In this document: one piece after another, positions 10,031-20,870 of the stretch
Position numbering within the stretch: the first letter of the stretch is position 1
Layout of the letters: each line of letters begins with the position of its first letter
DNA from: Gentiana macrophylla
Taxonomy: Eukaryota; Streptophyta; Magnoliopsida; Gentianales; Gentianaceae
Direction of reading: 5' to 3'
Length of the DNA stretch: 64,000 nt
Assembly: GCA_026214975.1 (NCBI GenBank)
Contig: CM047805.1
Location: forward strand, 4,154,001-4,218,000
Translations under genes and position numbers: made by a program
The notes under the pieces: model-generated
The model's database searches: none
Told to the model about the DNA's origin: nothing
The model's input: only the letters and a program-made list of their open reading frames with translations

Positions 10031-10291
10031 AAAAAAAACTTTGCATTTCTCCTCAAACTGAGTTGCAAATCCCGTCCTATTTTCCCTCGACCACCTTTTT
10101 CGAATTCCAGCGATGGAGGTCCGGTGGCGTACGTGTAATTCCAGCAGTGGCATATCATGTAGTAGTAAAGAAAGAATCATAAGTTCCAACGAATTTGACC
10201 CCATTGTTCTCGTTAAGTAAAGAAAGTAATTTTGGGATCTAGTGATGCAGAGGCGTTTTCTTCTGTTCGTTGCTGTAATAGTAGTTAATAT

Positions 10292-11060
10292 TAGGGGTGT
10301 ACATGGTCCGGTTTTCCTATTTTTTACCGTTTTTAAAACCAAACCATTTTTTATGGTTTCAAAATTTACAAACCAAAACCGAACCATAACGAGGTAAAAC
10401 CATTTAATCCTGTCTGGTTTGGATTGACTTGGTTTCGGTTTTTTCCGGTTTTTGGTCTCTGTGTGTGTGTGTGCGGTTTATATACATACACACAACATTA
10501 TATTATCATATTTCCAATTAGGATGATCATATAAAACAATGTAAACTGTTTTATTTCATCTTGTCATAGGTCATATTAGGCTGGGGCCTCAACCTACGTG
10601 TGTGAGGTACTTGGTTGAATTACTGATAGATAATGGACTGAGATATGATAACTAAAGGGGCTACTATTTGCACCACACCTAATCTACTCGTGCACCACAG
10701 TAGAACGACTTTTTGTCTGTACATTGTCAGAACCGACTTTGATAAAATGGGTTCTCACAATGCAAAGACAAAAAGCCGGTTCACTATGGTGATCGGTTCT
10801 CATAATGTACTGACGAAAAGTCGGTCCTACTGTGGTGCACGAGTGGATTGTGTGTGGTGCATATAAAATTCCTCTTAATTAATATATATATCCGGTTTGG
10901 TCCGGTTTTTTTTTAATAGAAAACCAAAATCAAATTGTTTTTCACGGTTTGGTTTTTTACAATACAAAAACCAACCAAAAAATCATGGTTTACATATTTC
11001 GGTTTGGAACGGTCTGGTTCGGCCGATTGGTTTGGTTTTCGGTTTTGTTGTTCACCCCTA
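10292..11060. mobile_element. Non-autonomous hAT element, 769 bp
   Basis: The termini are TAGGGGTGTACA and the inverse of TAGGGGTGAACA. The element is flanked by a perfect 8-bp duplication GTTAATAT (10284-10291 and 11061-11068). Both ends are rich in GGTTTGGTTTT and AACCAAAACC subterminal motifs, as in plant hAT MITEs. No transposase frame is seen. Confidence 0.9.
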
Positions 11061-11517
11061 GTTAATATATGTTTATTATTATTTTTCTATTATCGTGTTT
11101 AGTTAAAGCTAAGTGATGTAGTTTTGTCTCTTGTAAGGCTGAGTATTTAGACAAGTTCAGGCGGTTGATGTATCAGACAACAATTGACAGCGTTGAAGCT
11201 GCTTCGTTGCTCGTTTTCTTTCTCGTTTTGTTAATTTGGAAAGTTTCTGCATCATCTAGCCTATCCGTTGTTACAACAGTCTTGTCTTTAATTTCTTTAA
11301 TTGGGTTGAAACAACTGGGTTTAGCCTAATTTAAGTACTCCAATAGCTGAATCGAGATATTTTGGGTCTGAGCTGGCACTGGCAGCTGAGCTCCTACTTC
11401 GATTCATCTCCGTCTTGTTCCATAAGCATTCCTTCCTTCCCAGATTGACTTTCTATTTAATCTTTATCACCCCCCCCCCCCCACACACTCCCCCGCAAGC
11501 CGGGCTTCGAGTAAATA
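11061..11517. other. Intergenic, no gene seen
   Basis: Apart from a C-run at 11470-11483, I see no motif, repeat or convincing reading frame here. Confidence 0.6.
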
Positions 11518-11659
11518 CACTACAAGAAAATTTACTTTTTGCGGCTTGTAATTGGCGACGTGCATTTAAAGTGCCGCAGAAAGGTCTATTTGCAGCTTGC
11601 AAAAAAATGCACGCCGTTTATCGTTGATCCAAAAAAATGCAGCCTGTTTTGTAGTAGTG
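11518..11659. mobile_element. Miniature CACTA element, 142 bp
   Basis: It starts CACTACAAGAAAA and ends TTTTGTAGTAGTG. The flanking duplication is ATA (11515-11517 and 11660-11662). The 3-bp duplication and CACTAC ends define CACTA transposons. It shares its first 13 bases with the 4.8-kb CACTA at 31631. Confidence 0.85.
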
Positions 11660-11662
11660 ATA

Positions 11663-12798
11663 GAATAAAAGGGTAATGAGGGAGAAAAAAACAAACATTT
11701 TATCAATTAGAGAGGATGGCAGCTTTTTGAAACTTTTGCATAAATGGCAAAGCTATTTTTTTTTTTTTTTCTGGCGCTATTTTTCCCCCCAAAAAAATTC
11801 TCTCTCGTCCATCTTTTTTAAAAACTCATATATTTCAATCTACAACTCTAAATTTGAATATTCTTTCACCAAATTTTTTATTTTTTCATGCCCTTTATTT
11901 TGAGACCAATTCAACATATTCCGTGGTGGTTTCAGAAAATCTTCTGTCGAAATTCATCATTTTTCAAAATTCACTGTCGATATTCACTTATTTTTGGGAT
12001 TCACTGGAGAGATTCACTGAGTGAATTTCAACAGTGTATTTTACAAAAAACGATGTAATCATATCGAACCAAGTCTCAAAGCGAAGAGCATCAAAAATAA
12101 AAAATTCATTGCAATTTTCACTACGTTTGGTGATCTAGATCAAAAGATATGAACGTTTGAAAATCGGGTAGGAAAGAGAGAAAAAAAAAAAAAAAAGTTC
12201 CAGAAAAAGACGCAACTTTTTTTAATTTTTCTTTTTTTTTTTAGGTTTTGTCATTCATGCTATAAAAATTATAAAAGTTGTCATTCTCCCGATAAAAATG
12301 TGTGTAGAAACGAAAAAGTTATTTGATTTGTCAAATATGTCACATAATGCATTTGCCCTAAGTTGAAGTTTATTTATATTATTTCCTATAAAATTTGTTA
12401 GGGAATAATGTAAAAATAAATAATTGATTAAAATCTCTTAAAAGAAACTTAGAAATTTAATAATTTGTTATAATTAAATGGCTGTATAGAAATGCAAAAT
12501 ACATATGTGATATATTATATTTGTCACATACTACATATGTCATTAAATCTAAGTACTTTTATATTATTTTCTACATTGAATATAAGGAGATAATACAAAA
12601 GTCAATAAATCATAAAAATCTCTTAAAAATCAACTAGTTATGAGATTTTATTGATTTATAATAAATGTGAATATTGGCTAGAAATTGCTAGAGCCAATCA
12701 GCAGAGTCGAACGCATTAAATGCGTATATTGTAGAATCAATCAGAGTGTGGACATATTCAATGAGTGTGAACGCATTTAATGCAAATGCATCACCCAC
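11663..12798. other. AT-rich intergenic DNA
   Basis: It contains homopolymer A and T runs and a pair of related stretches with CACATAATGC/CACATACTAC near 12340 and 12530. I see no supported gene. Confidence 0.55.
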
Positions 12799-12800
12799 CA

Positions 12801-12810
12801 CTATATATAG
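12801..12810 (+). promoter_or_regulatory. TATA box before a degenerate repeat region
   Basis: CTATATATAGG stands about 25-30 bp before the point where the repetitive, purine-rich region begins. It is the strongest core-promoter match in this stretch and may be an LTR promoter. Confidence 0.45.
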
Positions 12811-12889
12811 GAGAGCCTTGGTCATTTGCAAAACACACTGAAGAGTTGGTGGAAATCTCAGAGCAAAAAGCTTCATTCATCAACAACAC

Positions 12890-14075
12890 CGAAGCATCGA
12901 AGATCTTCCAAGAAATCCTTGAAGTTCTTCTAGGACAACACAGAAACACAGAAGATACAGAAGAACAAGCACAAGGAAAAGCATCTTCAAGCATCGAAGA
13001 TCTTCCAAGAAATCCTTCAAGTTCTTCAGGAAAGCCAAAAAGATCGAATAGCATCTTCAACACTCAAAGATCAACACAAAAGTCGGAGCTCTTCCACAAG
13101 ATGTCTTCAAAACTCGAAGATCAACACAAAGACATGGCTCTTCAACAAGGCGTCTTCAACACTCAAAGCTCAACACAAAGACGGATTTTTTCAACACTTG
13201 AAGATCAACCCAAAGTCAAGAAAGGCGGGAAGATCGAAAAGCATCAGCAACACATAGTTGGTGCAAGCATCTTCACAGAAAAGTTGGTGAAAACCAAGAA
13301 GGATTGGTGGAAGAAGAACACCAAGAACTCCGCAGCAACATAAAAAACATTGAGGATCTTCCAAGAAAAGGCATGAAGTTCTTCAATAAAGTTGCCTTCA
13401 ACACTTGAAGATCTTCCGGGAAAGTCCAAAGTTCTTCAAGAAGACGAAGGACATCAAAAGCTTCAAAGCACCATGAAAGATTGTCTTCAACATCGAGGAT
13501 CTTCCGTAAAGTCGAAGCCCTTCAACTAGGAGATTGAAGGTAATACAAAGTATTCCTTCATGTCTTCGTCAAAGTCAAAGAACTTCCGTCATACTCGGGA
13601 GTTCATCAACACAACAACAATTGGTGAAGAAGTTAGAGAGAAAGCATCAAGCCCTGTGCTCAACCACCGCGGAGAAGATTGAAGGAGTAACAAAGAAGCC
13701 TTCAAGTCATCTCCAATAACCGAAGATCATCCGCCAAATCCGGAGTTCTTCAACAAAGAGAAGGTCTAAGAAGCAACAAATAAGTCTTCAAGTTCTTCAA
13801 CAACATTTGAAGGTCGTCCGCCACATTCGGATTTTTTCACCAACATTTGAGGATCATCCGCCACATCCGGAGTTCTTCACAAAAGGAAGATCTAAGAAGC
13901 AACAAATAAGTCTTCAAGTTCTTCAACAACATTTGAAGGTCGTCCGCCATATTCGGAGTTCTTCAACAACAATCGAAGGTCATCCACCACATCCGGATTT
14001 CTTCAACAACAATCGAAGGTCTTCCGCCATATCCGGATTTCTTCAACAACAATCGAAGGTCTTCCACCAAGAATT
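12890..14075 (+). repeat. Degenerate tandem repeats, about 30-45 bp units
   Basis: Variants of a unit holding ATCGAAGATCTTCC or CGAAGGTCTTCCGCC, followed by TTCTTCAACAACA, recur across about 1.2 kb. Later copies (from 13800) are the most regular. The region opens several frames coding Ser/Gln/Lys-rich peptides, but these have no recognisable domain and follow the repeat. It could be the R-U5 part of an unrecognised LTR whose TATA is at 12801. Confidence 0.7.
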
Positions 14076-14500
14076 TAATAATCCTAATCCAATTTCTCAG
14101 ATTTTTAAATTCTTTGTGTAGACACTATCATGAATTTTCAAATAATTTGAAAAACAACAAATCCCAAAATTTAAAGCTCCCACTAGTTTATCGGTTCCAA
14201 CTACCGTCTAACTAATGTCACCTTATTCAAGATTTTCCAATTTTCCGATCATTTAGAAGATTCTTGTGTAGACACTACACAACAAAAATTCACCAATGAA
14301 TTTTTTTATAGTCCTAATTTTGTCATGATAAAAATTTTGGATCTCAAAATTTTTTCAATAATCCGAAAAACAATAAATCATGAAAAGCAATCATCAACTT
14401 ATCGGTTCCAAATACCGTCTAGTTGGTGTCCAATTTTTCATGATTTTCCAATTTTGATTATCAAAATTCTAATTACGTAGACACTACATAATTAATTCCT
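14076..14500 (+). repeat. Second degenerate repeat set
   Basis: The phrases TATCGGTTCCAA-TACCGTCTA and GTAGACACTACA recur two and three times with spacing of roughly 155-230 bp. The region directly continues the repeat region before it. Confidence 0.55.
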
Positions 14501-14906
14501 CAAAGAATTTTAGATCCAAAAATTAAATTTACCCCGTAAATTTTATTTCTATCATGTGAATTTTATATCCCGATAAAATTCCGTTTCTTTTAATTAATTT
14601 AATTTATTTTTAATCTAAATTAATTATCGTGTTCATACATGTCTAATTAATGCCAAAATTAATTTTCTATATTTATGCATATGCTAGGAGTGGAATTCAT
14701 GAATATGATGCATGACATGGTTATATCACATAAATATTCATACAAGAAAATAAATGCGAAAAATAAACCACTGAGATGGACCGTTGGTACCCCGTATTTA
14801 ATCTATAAATAAATAAACCCAAAACATAGAATAAAAATAATCTACTATTTTCTTCAGCCGCTTCAGGTATTTGATTTTCTGCTCTTGTTTCTTTATCAAC
14901 AAACTG
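14501..14906. other. AT-rich non-coding DNA
   Basis: I see no supported gene or element end here. Confidence 0.5.
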
Positions 14907-14977
14907 CTCTAGCCGAGTTGGTAAGAGTCTCCTTCATCCTTCATCACCACCTGAGTTCGAATCCTTGCGGCCCCCCT
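14907..14977 (+). repeat. tRNA-like head (SINE candidate), plus strand
   Basis: CTAGCCGAGTTGG is a clean box A and GAGTTCGAATCC a clean box B, about 40 bases apart. The acceptor stem does not pair well enough for a working tRNA gene. Confidence 0.5.
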
Positions 14978-15000
14978 TTTAAAAATTCAGAATTAATCTG

Positions 15001-15067
15001 GCCAAGGGGATTCAAACTCATGTCTGCAGTTTCATGATTATGTGCCTTGACCACTGCACCATCTTCT
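15001..15067 (-). repeat. tRNA-like head (SINE candidate), minus strand
   Basis: On the minus strand GATGGTGCAGTGG is box A and GAGTTTGAATCCCC is box B. It faces the plus-strand head at 14907, with about 25 bp between the two. Confidence 0.45.
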
Positions 15068-15345
15068 AGGTTTTATGAAGAATGGATCCGATTTAATAAA
15101 TAGGTGCGGCGATTTAAAAATAAATTCTAAAGTGCAGAAAATTAATTGCAAAAATAAATTACATGATATCCTATACCCAAAAACCGGGTTTATAATAGAT
15201 TTAACGGTAAACAGGTACCAACCCCAATCCATCTCATCAACCAAAACATTCAATCCCATAAAAAAGATTAAAAATATGCAATTTTATTCTATTCCACTCC
15301 TTATCAATTAATTATGCAATCAAGATCACAAAATCGCTTTAACCT

Positions 15346-15358
15346 GGCTCCGATACCA
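15346..15358 (-). other. Copia primer-binding site
   Basis: The minus strand reads TGGTATCGGAGCC, a near match to the site complementary to initiator tRNA-Met. It begins two bases after the LTR end at 15361. Confidence 0.65.
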
Positions 15359-15360
15359 CA

Positions 15361-16250
15361 TGCTGGATATACAGAAACCCGAATCCGGATCCGATCCATA
15401 ATTGGATCGTCAGATCTGATTCACAGCACCGATCGAGACACTCGATCTTGCACAGTGGAAGCTACGAATAAATCCGCATGCGATTTTACCATGATTCGAT
15501 TTGCATAAACAATTAATCTAACTATAAGAAGGTTGAAGATTTACCAAAATGAGAGGGAGAAATAGTCGACCAAGGGAGAGCCGTAGTCTTCCGGATTGTA
15601 TCTCCTAGCGACGACTGGTGGACGTCAATCCTCACCGTAGAACCTCCTCGAATATGCACAAGAAAAACCCTAGGTTTTTCTTCTCTTAATGAATAAGGCA
15701 AGAAACTAATTTTTCTTCCTTTTAATTTAGACGTGGCGCAAATTTGATGTGTCAATTGTGTTGGAGGAACTCTCTTTATATAGGAAAATAACTAGTCAAG
15801 AGAGTTGTCCTTTTCACACCACAATTATATATTCCTATAAGGAAAAGATATTTGCCAAAAGATAAGAGATAATTCCTAAAAAATCAATCTCTTATTTTTT
15901 CATTAATTATCCAACAAATAGATAATTAATTAATTACACATGTGACATAATCTAGGAAAATTTCTTTTCCAAATTTATCCATAATGTAGGCGCCACTTTT
16001 TAGCCAATTTTTTTAATAGAAAATGTCTTTTCTATTTTACATTATTTACCAAATAAATAATATTGCATATTCATTAGATAGACCAACTATTTAATTTATT
16101 CTCGAGGTTCTATAAAACGAGAAAACACTCGCGTTTTAGGAGCCAACCCGGGGACCATGGACATATAACCAGTAGCTACAATAAATTGAATAAAATATTC
16201 ATCGAACAGAATATTTCTACTCAACTTATTAATTCCAGAATTACGCCACC
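15361..16250 (-). repeat. Copia-type LTR, about 0.9 kb, outer end approximate
   Basis: The inner end (CCAGCA) is set by the primer-binding site. A minus-strand CCTATATAAAGAG box lies at 15771-15783. The sequence stops resembling the neighbouring copia pol near 16250-16275, where pol is cut off, so this LTR probably inserted into that element. No second copy of the LTR was found. Confidence 0.5.
15773..15780 (-). promoter_or_regulatory. TATA box in the copia LTR
   Basis: The minus strand reads TATATAAAG in a CCTATATAAAGAGAG context inside the LTR. Confidence 0.5.
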
Positions 16251-16274
16251 ATAAATCCGAAACTGAACTCTATC

Positions 16275-17960
16275 CTTGTGACGCTCAAAACGGCCATATG
16301 CATGATGTTTGGTGCGATAAACCCATTTAATGCCAACAATATTCATACGAGGATGTGGAGGTACAAGATCCCAGGTACGGACAGTTAGATTATCAGGCAT
16401 GACAGTGAGATTATCAAGTGTGGGTTTGGAAGGAGAAGATGTATAGAGAAAGACGGATTCATCGAAAACTATGTGGCGAGCAATATAGATACGGCCAAAG
16501 GCAAGGTCTAGACATTTATAACCACGGTGTGAAGGACTATACCCGAGAAAGATGCAAGTTTTGGAGCGGAAATCAGTCTTAAGATGGTTGCAGGGACGGA
16601 GATAGGGTCAGCATACACAACCAAAGACGTGAAGGAATGTATAGTCAAGGGACGATGGTGAACCATTTCGAAGGGAGACATATCCTTGAGGACTTCGGTG
16701 GGAAGACAGTTGATGACATAAGTGGCAGTGATAAAGGCACCCTTCCAATAGAGGAAGGGAAGGGTAGATTGGGCAACAAGGGAGATGCCGACTTCAACGA
16801 TTTGGCGGTTGCGACGCTCAATGGCACCAACTTGTTCATGGGTGTGAGGACAGGAAAGGCGATGCCGGATTCCAAGAGAGGTAAGAAGAGCGGAAACGCA
16901 ACGATACTCACCATCCCTGTCAGTTTGGATGGATTTTAGTTTGGTATGAAACTGGAGTTCAACCATAGCAAGAAAGTCAGGGAATATAGTTTCAACATCA
17001 GATTTATTTTTCAAGGGATAGAGCCATATGTACTTTGTGAAATCATCATGAAAGCTGGCGTAATAACAGGAGCCGTAAATTGATGGTTCAGAACATGGGC
17101 CCCAAACATCGGAGTAGATCAGGTCAAAAGAAGCAGTAGAGGTAAATTCAGAAGTGTATAATGGGAAGCAGTGACTTTTAGCCAACTGACACGGGGCACA
17201 GACAGAAGACGACTCCTTAGTAGGAGTGAAGGTAAGAAGACTTTTTAAGGCTTGACGGAGCACAGAATAAGAACAATGACCGAGACGTTGATGCCACGTG
17301 GTGAAGGAGGTGACGTAGGAGGCCAGAGCTTGAGCAGGAGTAGAGGGAGGGTGAAGCGGGGTGGAGAAGTGATATAGGCCATCTTTTACAAATCCCCTAA
17401 GGTGCGTGTGACCGGAGTAATCTTTTACAAGTAAGTAAGACCCATGAAATTCAAAGTACACAGAATTATCCGAGGCAAATTTATGGACTGATAAGAGGTT
17501 TCTAGTGATTGAAGGCGTAACAAGAATATTGGATAAATAAAAAGACTGGGAAGGGGAATGTACAGAAGAAAAACCGTAATATGTAATAGGTAAACCTGTA
17601 TCGTCGCCTATATGCACTTTGTCGGGCCCGGTATATGGTGCAGATGATGCGGTGATATTGCGAAGGTCATGTGTGAGATGATGAGTGGCACCAGTGTCCG
17701 CAATCCAATCAGATCCGGATGTGAATGAGAAGCGACATATGCATGTGGTGGTGGACGAGGGGGCGGTAGGTGGGAACCGGCGTAGCGATAAGAGCAGGAA
17801 GTAGCGACGTGTCCAATCTGAAAACAAATTTGGCAAGAGACGGTCATAGCATCGGGATTGTGGCCGGAGTAAGAGGGAAAACCATATCCGTGGCTACGCC
17901 CCCGGCCTCGAGAAGGGTGGAAGCTATGGCTGTTGGTGGAAAGGGACAATGGAGGTGCAG
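16275..17960 (-). pseudogene. Copia pol fragment: zinc knuckle, protease, integrase, start of RT
   Basis: In order on the minus strand there is a zinc knuckle (CQICFQIGHVATSC), a protease site WIADTGATHHLT, a gag-pre-integrase region (WHQRLGHCS, CAPCQLAKSH), and an integrase core with SDVWGP, TDRDGEY and QVGAIERRNRQ. A shifted end follows, reading VGIKWVYRTKHH, the first block of reverse transcriptase. The protease-to-integrase sequence (YTGPDKVHIGDDTGLPI, NLLSVHKFA) resembles the Retrofit/Ale group. The long frame covers 16508-17836, with shifts at both ends. RT, RNase H and the 3' LTR are missing. Confidence 0.8.
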
Positions 17961-18640
17961 TTGTCGGCGAGGGAGAGGATAACGAATGTCGAGCTGAAAA
18001 TAGCGGGCAAGAAGGAGGCTAGAAATTGTGTGGGACATTAATTTTGGAAAATAGCTTCGTCAAAATAATGTCCATGTCTCGGCCCTGTTGCTTGCAATTT
18101 TGGTCAATGCTACTAATTGTGTAATGGGTGGAGGGATGTTGCAGGTTATGGGTTCAATTAAGAGATTGGGGGAAAAAGGTTTCCGGCTAGACGGTGGACG
18201 GAATAGAGGGGGTTTGCTATGGGGTGAGGCGGAGGGAGCTGCAATTTCCGGCGAAAGGGAGCAGCTGGTCGGCGATTGGTTGTGGTTGTATAGATGCCGG
18301 ACGTTTACTGGGATGGCACTGGAAGGGGAGAAAGATGGAGAGGGAGGTGCGGGGATGAGGGACTCGCCGGTGGTAGTGAGCGGTGAATGAGAGGACGACG
18401 GGGCTGATTTAGTAGATGCAAACGTAGTTGCCGGAGAAAAGCGGCGGGGGGTTGCAGAACGTAGTTGCTAGGTTTAGGACTTCGGATAACAAGAGGTGTT
18501 TACCATGGCAGTCGGGCTGGGGCCATATGTGCCGGCGAAGGTGTTAACGGCGGCCATGGTTGCCGGAGAAGCAGTCTGTATATTTTTTTTATAAAAAGTT
18601 CAGGTTTAGGGAAGAATTGACATAACGTGAGATAGAAAAT
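17961..18640 (-). pseudogene. Copia gag N-terminal region
   Basis: A Ser/Pro-rich frame begins near an ATG after the primer-binding site and reads into the zinc knuckle only after shifts. The middle of gag seems to be deleted. Plus-strand frames here are shadows. Confidence 0.55.
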
Positions 18641-18641
18641 T

Positions 18642-18658
18642 GAGTTGCTCTGATACCA
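18642..18658 (-). other. Copia primer-binding site
   Basis: The minus strand reads TGGTATCAGAGCAACTC, an exact match to the common initiator tRNA-Met site of Ty1/copia. Confidence 0.85.
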
Positions 18659-18659
18659 T

Positions 18660-18817
18660 AGGATAATTCAATGTGTATTGTATTTCATTGATTCAACTGA
18701 ATAGAGATAGTACAAATATTTAGGGTTCGGTGACTTAGTCAATAAGTCACTACAAGATAAATACGACAATAATAATATTTAACCTAAATAATAATAGTCA
18801 AACTATATTATCCTCGG
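18660..18817 (-). repeat. Short 5' LTR of the copia fragment
   Basis: About 155 bp of AT-rich DNA sits upstream of the primer site and is bounded by AGGATAAT and its inverse. The outer TG appears mutated to CG, so the exact end is uncertain. Confidence 0.5.
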
Positions 18818-19658
18818 CAGCCCCGATATCTTTGTTTGGACCTAGATGTTTTCTCCCGTGTATAGATACAATATTGGGCTGTATCCTCTTTAACTGTCCT
18901 AAAGTTGCGCAAAGATTTTAATATATCTTTAGTGCAGGCGATAATCCTCGCTCACAGGGCCTCTCCATCCCGACCAGCAGAATGGCGAAAAGGTGGTGAC
19001 TCAGCGGCCACTTAGGTGGGAGGACCAGAACTTAATGTCCACATGGAGTCACCCTGAATTCAGAGCTAACTCCACACTACAGCTGCCGAGATTCGATCAT
19101 GCGTTCGTTGGTGCAATCTGCCACCCTAGAACAAACTCATATATCGCGCATCTACTTTCTAGATTTACAGGTGTTGTTTTTAGAATAGTGATACATCTAC
19201 CACATATATCCACTACATCTTCGTTACACACTCTTATCACCATTGATTACGGTGAGTCACACATCAATTAATTAATCCTACACACTACTCAATGGCTAGA
19301 TTCCATGTTGTGGTACATGTTGTGGTATATTTAGTTGTGGATATATAATTTTCCTTATTTTTACACATGAATCGAACTCGCTAATCTTCTCTGCATTATT
19401 CCAATTTAATGTTTTATACCCGAAGGGACCTCTCTCATCTATTATCACTCATCGTCTTCTAGAACACTCTCTTGACGATGTCATATTATACGAGAGATTT
19501 CTTTAGTACATGGAAAGAAAAGAAAGAAAGAAAAAAAAACTTTTACTTTCCAGACATTTTTTTGTGTGAAAGATATAGTATTATTAAAGGCCCTACTGAC
19601 ACCCAGAAAAGACAAACATGCACAAAAGTAAATATGATGAGGTAAATGCTAGTTTCTC
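18818..19658. other. Intergenic DNA with no recognised gene
   Basis: A less AT-rich part at 18950-19150 gives a 92-codon frame without recognisable motifs. I do not call it. Confidence 0.45.
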
Positions 19659-20071
19659 GAGCTAATAGCAAGAATGATCTATCATCTTTGACGAAAAATT
19701 GTGACTTAACCCTTTTCATTCGTTTTGATTTGACCAGTCTTCATCTTTCATTTTTTTGCGAGAATGGTCTCCCGTCTTTACCGAAAAACTGTGACTTAGC
19801 CCTCTTCAATTGTTTAGGTGTGATCACTCCCTTATCTTTCATATTTTTTGCAACTTTGGACCATTTAAGTCACAGATTTTGGGTAAAGATTGAAGATCAT
19901 TCTTGCAAAAGAAAAATATGGAGGATTGGTTAAACCAAAGCGAAAGAAGAAGGCTATGTTAACCGTTCTTGCAATAAAATGAAAGATGGAGGACTTGTCA
20001 AACCAAAACGAATGAAGAGGGTTAAGTCACGGATTTTCGGTAAAGATGTGTCATTCTTGCTATTAGCTCCG
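19659..20071. mobile_element. Foldback element, 413 bp, 8-bp flanking repeat
   Basis: Arms beginning GAGCTAATAGCAAG face each other at both ends and continue as inverted copies over most of the length, with inner shorter copies of the same CATTCTTGC / GTTAAGTCAC unit. AGTTTCTC flanks it at 19651-19658 and 20072-20079. The class is either a hAT-type or a Mutator-type foldback. Confidence 0.7.
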
Positions 20072-20144
20072 AGTTTCTCATCATGATCAAAGGTTTTAAA
20101 TTGTATTGTGAAATAGAAAGTGATAAATGACGCGAAATTTAAGA

Positions 20145-20389
20145 TTAACGGGGTCTGGGCTTGGGACCTCTTGGCCCAACGCATCTTGTACCACCGCAAT
20201 AGTTGCAACCAAAGTGCTCTCTACAGTCATCTTGGAAATAGACATCACATGTTACATCCTCACATACCCAATCATCCGGCCCCGTCAGCTTTCGCGATAT
20301 AAAGGTTGAACGTCGGAGCTTTCTTTCAATAGTTTTTTTCGATTCAGACATTTTGAGACGATGTACGTTTTCAAACGACTTCGCTTCTC
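20145..20389 (-). pseudogene. Host gene, exon 2: cysteine-rich C-terminal domain
   Basis: The frame starts with two bases (GA) that complete an Arg codon with the last base of exon 1. It then runs 80 residues to a TAA at 20145. It carries dibasic stretches (RKLRR) and then six cysteines in the pattern C-x4-C-x7-C-x5-C-x2-C-x4-C, ending in a basic, Pro-rich tail (GPRGPKPRPR). With the signal peptide in exon 1 this suggests a small secreted, disulfide-bonded protein, perhaps processed. It lacks the YISY and YYNC motifs of RALF peptides, and I do not recognise the family. The Athila element is inserted exactly at its 5' splice boundary. The TAG acceptor is still present next to the exon, inside the duplication. 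Confidence 0.7.
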
Positions 20390-20746
20390 CTATGATGACA
20401 GTTAAAATATACCCATTTATGTCATCAATTATAACCTTAAATCGGAGTTAATTATATATATTTCATATTTAATCACGTGTTTATATTTATTATTTAATGA
20501 TGAGTGATTATTAATATGATAATTGGTATTTAGCTGTTTTTATTATAAAAGAGCAATTAATTGTGTGATAAATGCTGATTTTGCAGATCATGATAAATCG
20601 GGAAGATAATTATCATACGATCAGGAGATCTCAAGATAAAAGAGAAGAAAGTCGGAGCATTAAAGAAAAGATAAATCAGATCAGTTCAAAAGCATGTATT
20701 GGAGAACAAGTCAGACGAACCGAGTGTGAAAACGCGTGAAGAGGGA

Positions 20747-20808
20747 GGCTCGGTCGACCGAGCCATACCATCAGGTCGACCGAGCGTGTAGGTTCGGTCA
20801 CCCGAGCC
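20747..20808. promoter_or_regulatory. Palindrome cluster upstream of the Athila TATA
   Basis: GGCTCGGTCGACCGAGCC (20747-20764) is a perfect 18-bp palindrome. AGGTCGACCGAGC and GGTTCGGTCACCCGAGCC follow at 20773 and 20791. The same motif recurs at 21201-21262 and, in the 5' untranslated region, at 22131-22167. The right LTR has the same set. Confidence 0.7.
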
Positions 20809-20862
20809 TAATGTGATAAATGCATGTCAATCTTCCGGATTCTCCTATGTCGGCTACAACTC

Positions 20863-20870
20863 TATATAAA
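20863..20870 (+). promoter_or_regulatory. TATA box of the left Athila LTR
   Basis: TATATAAA is followed by a block that differs from the right LTR. The matching box in the right LTR is at 29866-29873. Confidence 0.75.

Noticed and set aside
12780..13343. 187-codon plus frame, Ser/Gln/Lys-rich
   Set aside because: It follows degenerate repeats and has no recognisable domain. The neighbouring repeat copies are not in frame.
14907..15067. tRNA genes
   Set aside because: A and B boxes are present, but acceptor and anticodon stems do not pair well. SINE heads are more likely.
16637..18390. Plus-strand frames of about 100 codons
   Set aside because: They are shadows of the minus-strand copia gag and pol.
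18993..19271. 92-codon plus frame
   Set aside because: No motif, no start context and no splice partners were seen.
20145..20351. Stand-alone 68-residue gene starting at the inner ATG
   Set aside because: The frame is open upstream to the splice acceptor and joins exon 1 in phase, so the inner ATG is probably an internal Met.
20145..20389. RALF-type peptide
   Set aside because: There is a dibasic stretch before the Cys domain, but the YISY and YYNC motifs and the four-cysteine spacing are absent.
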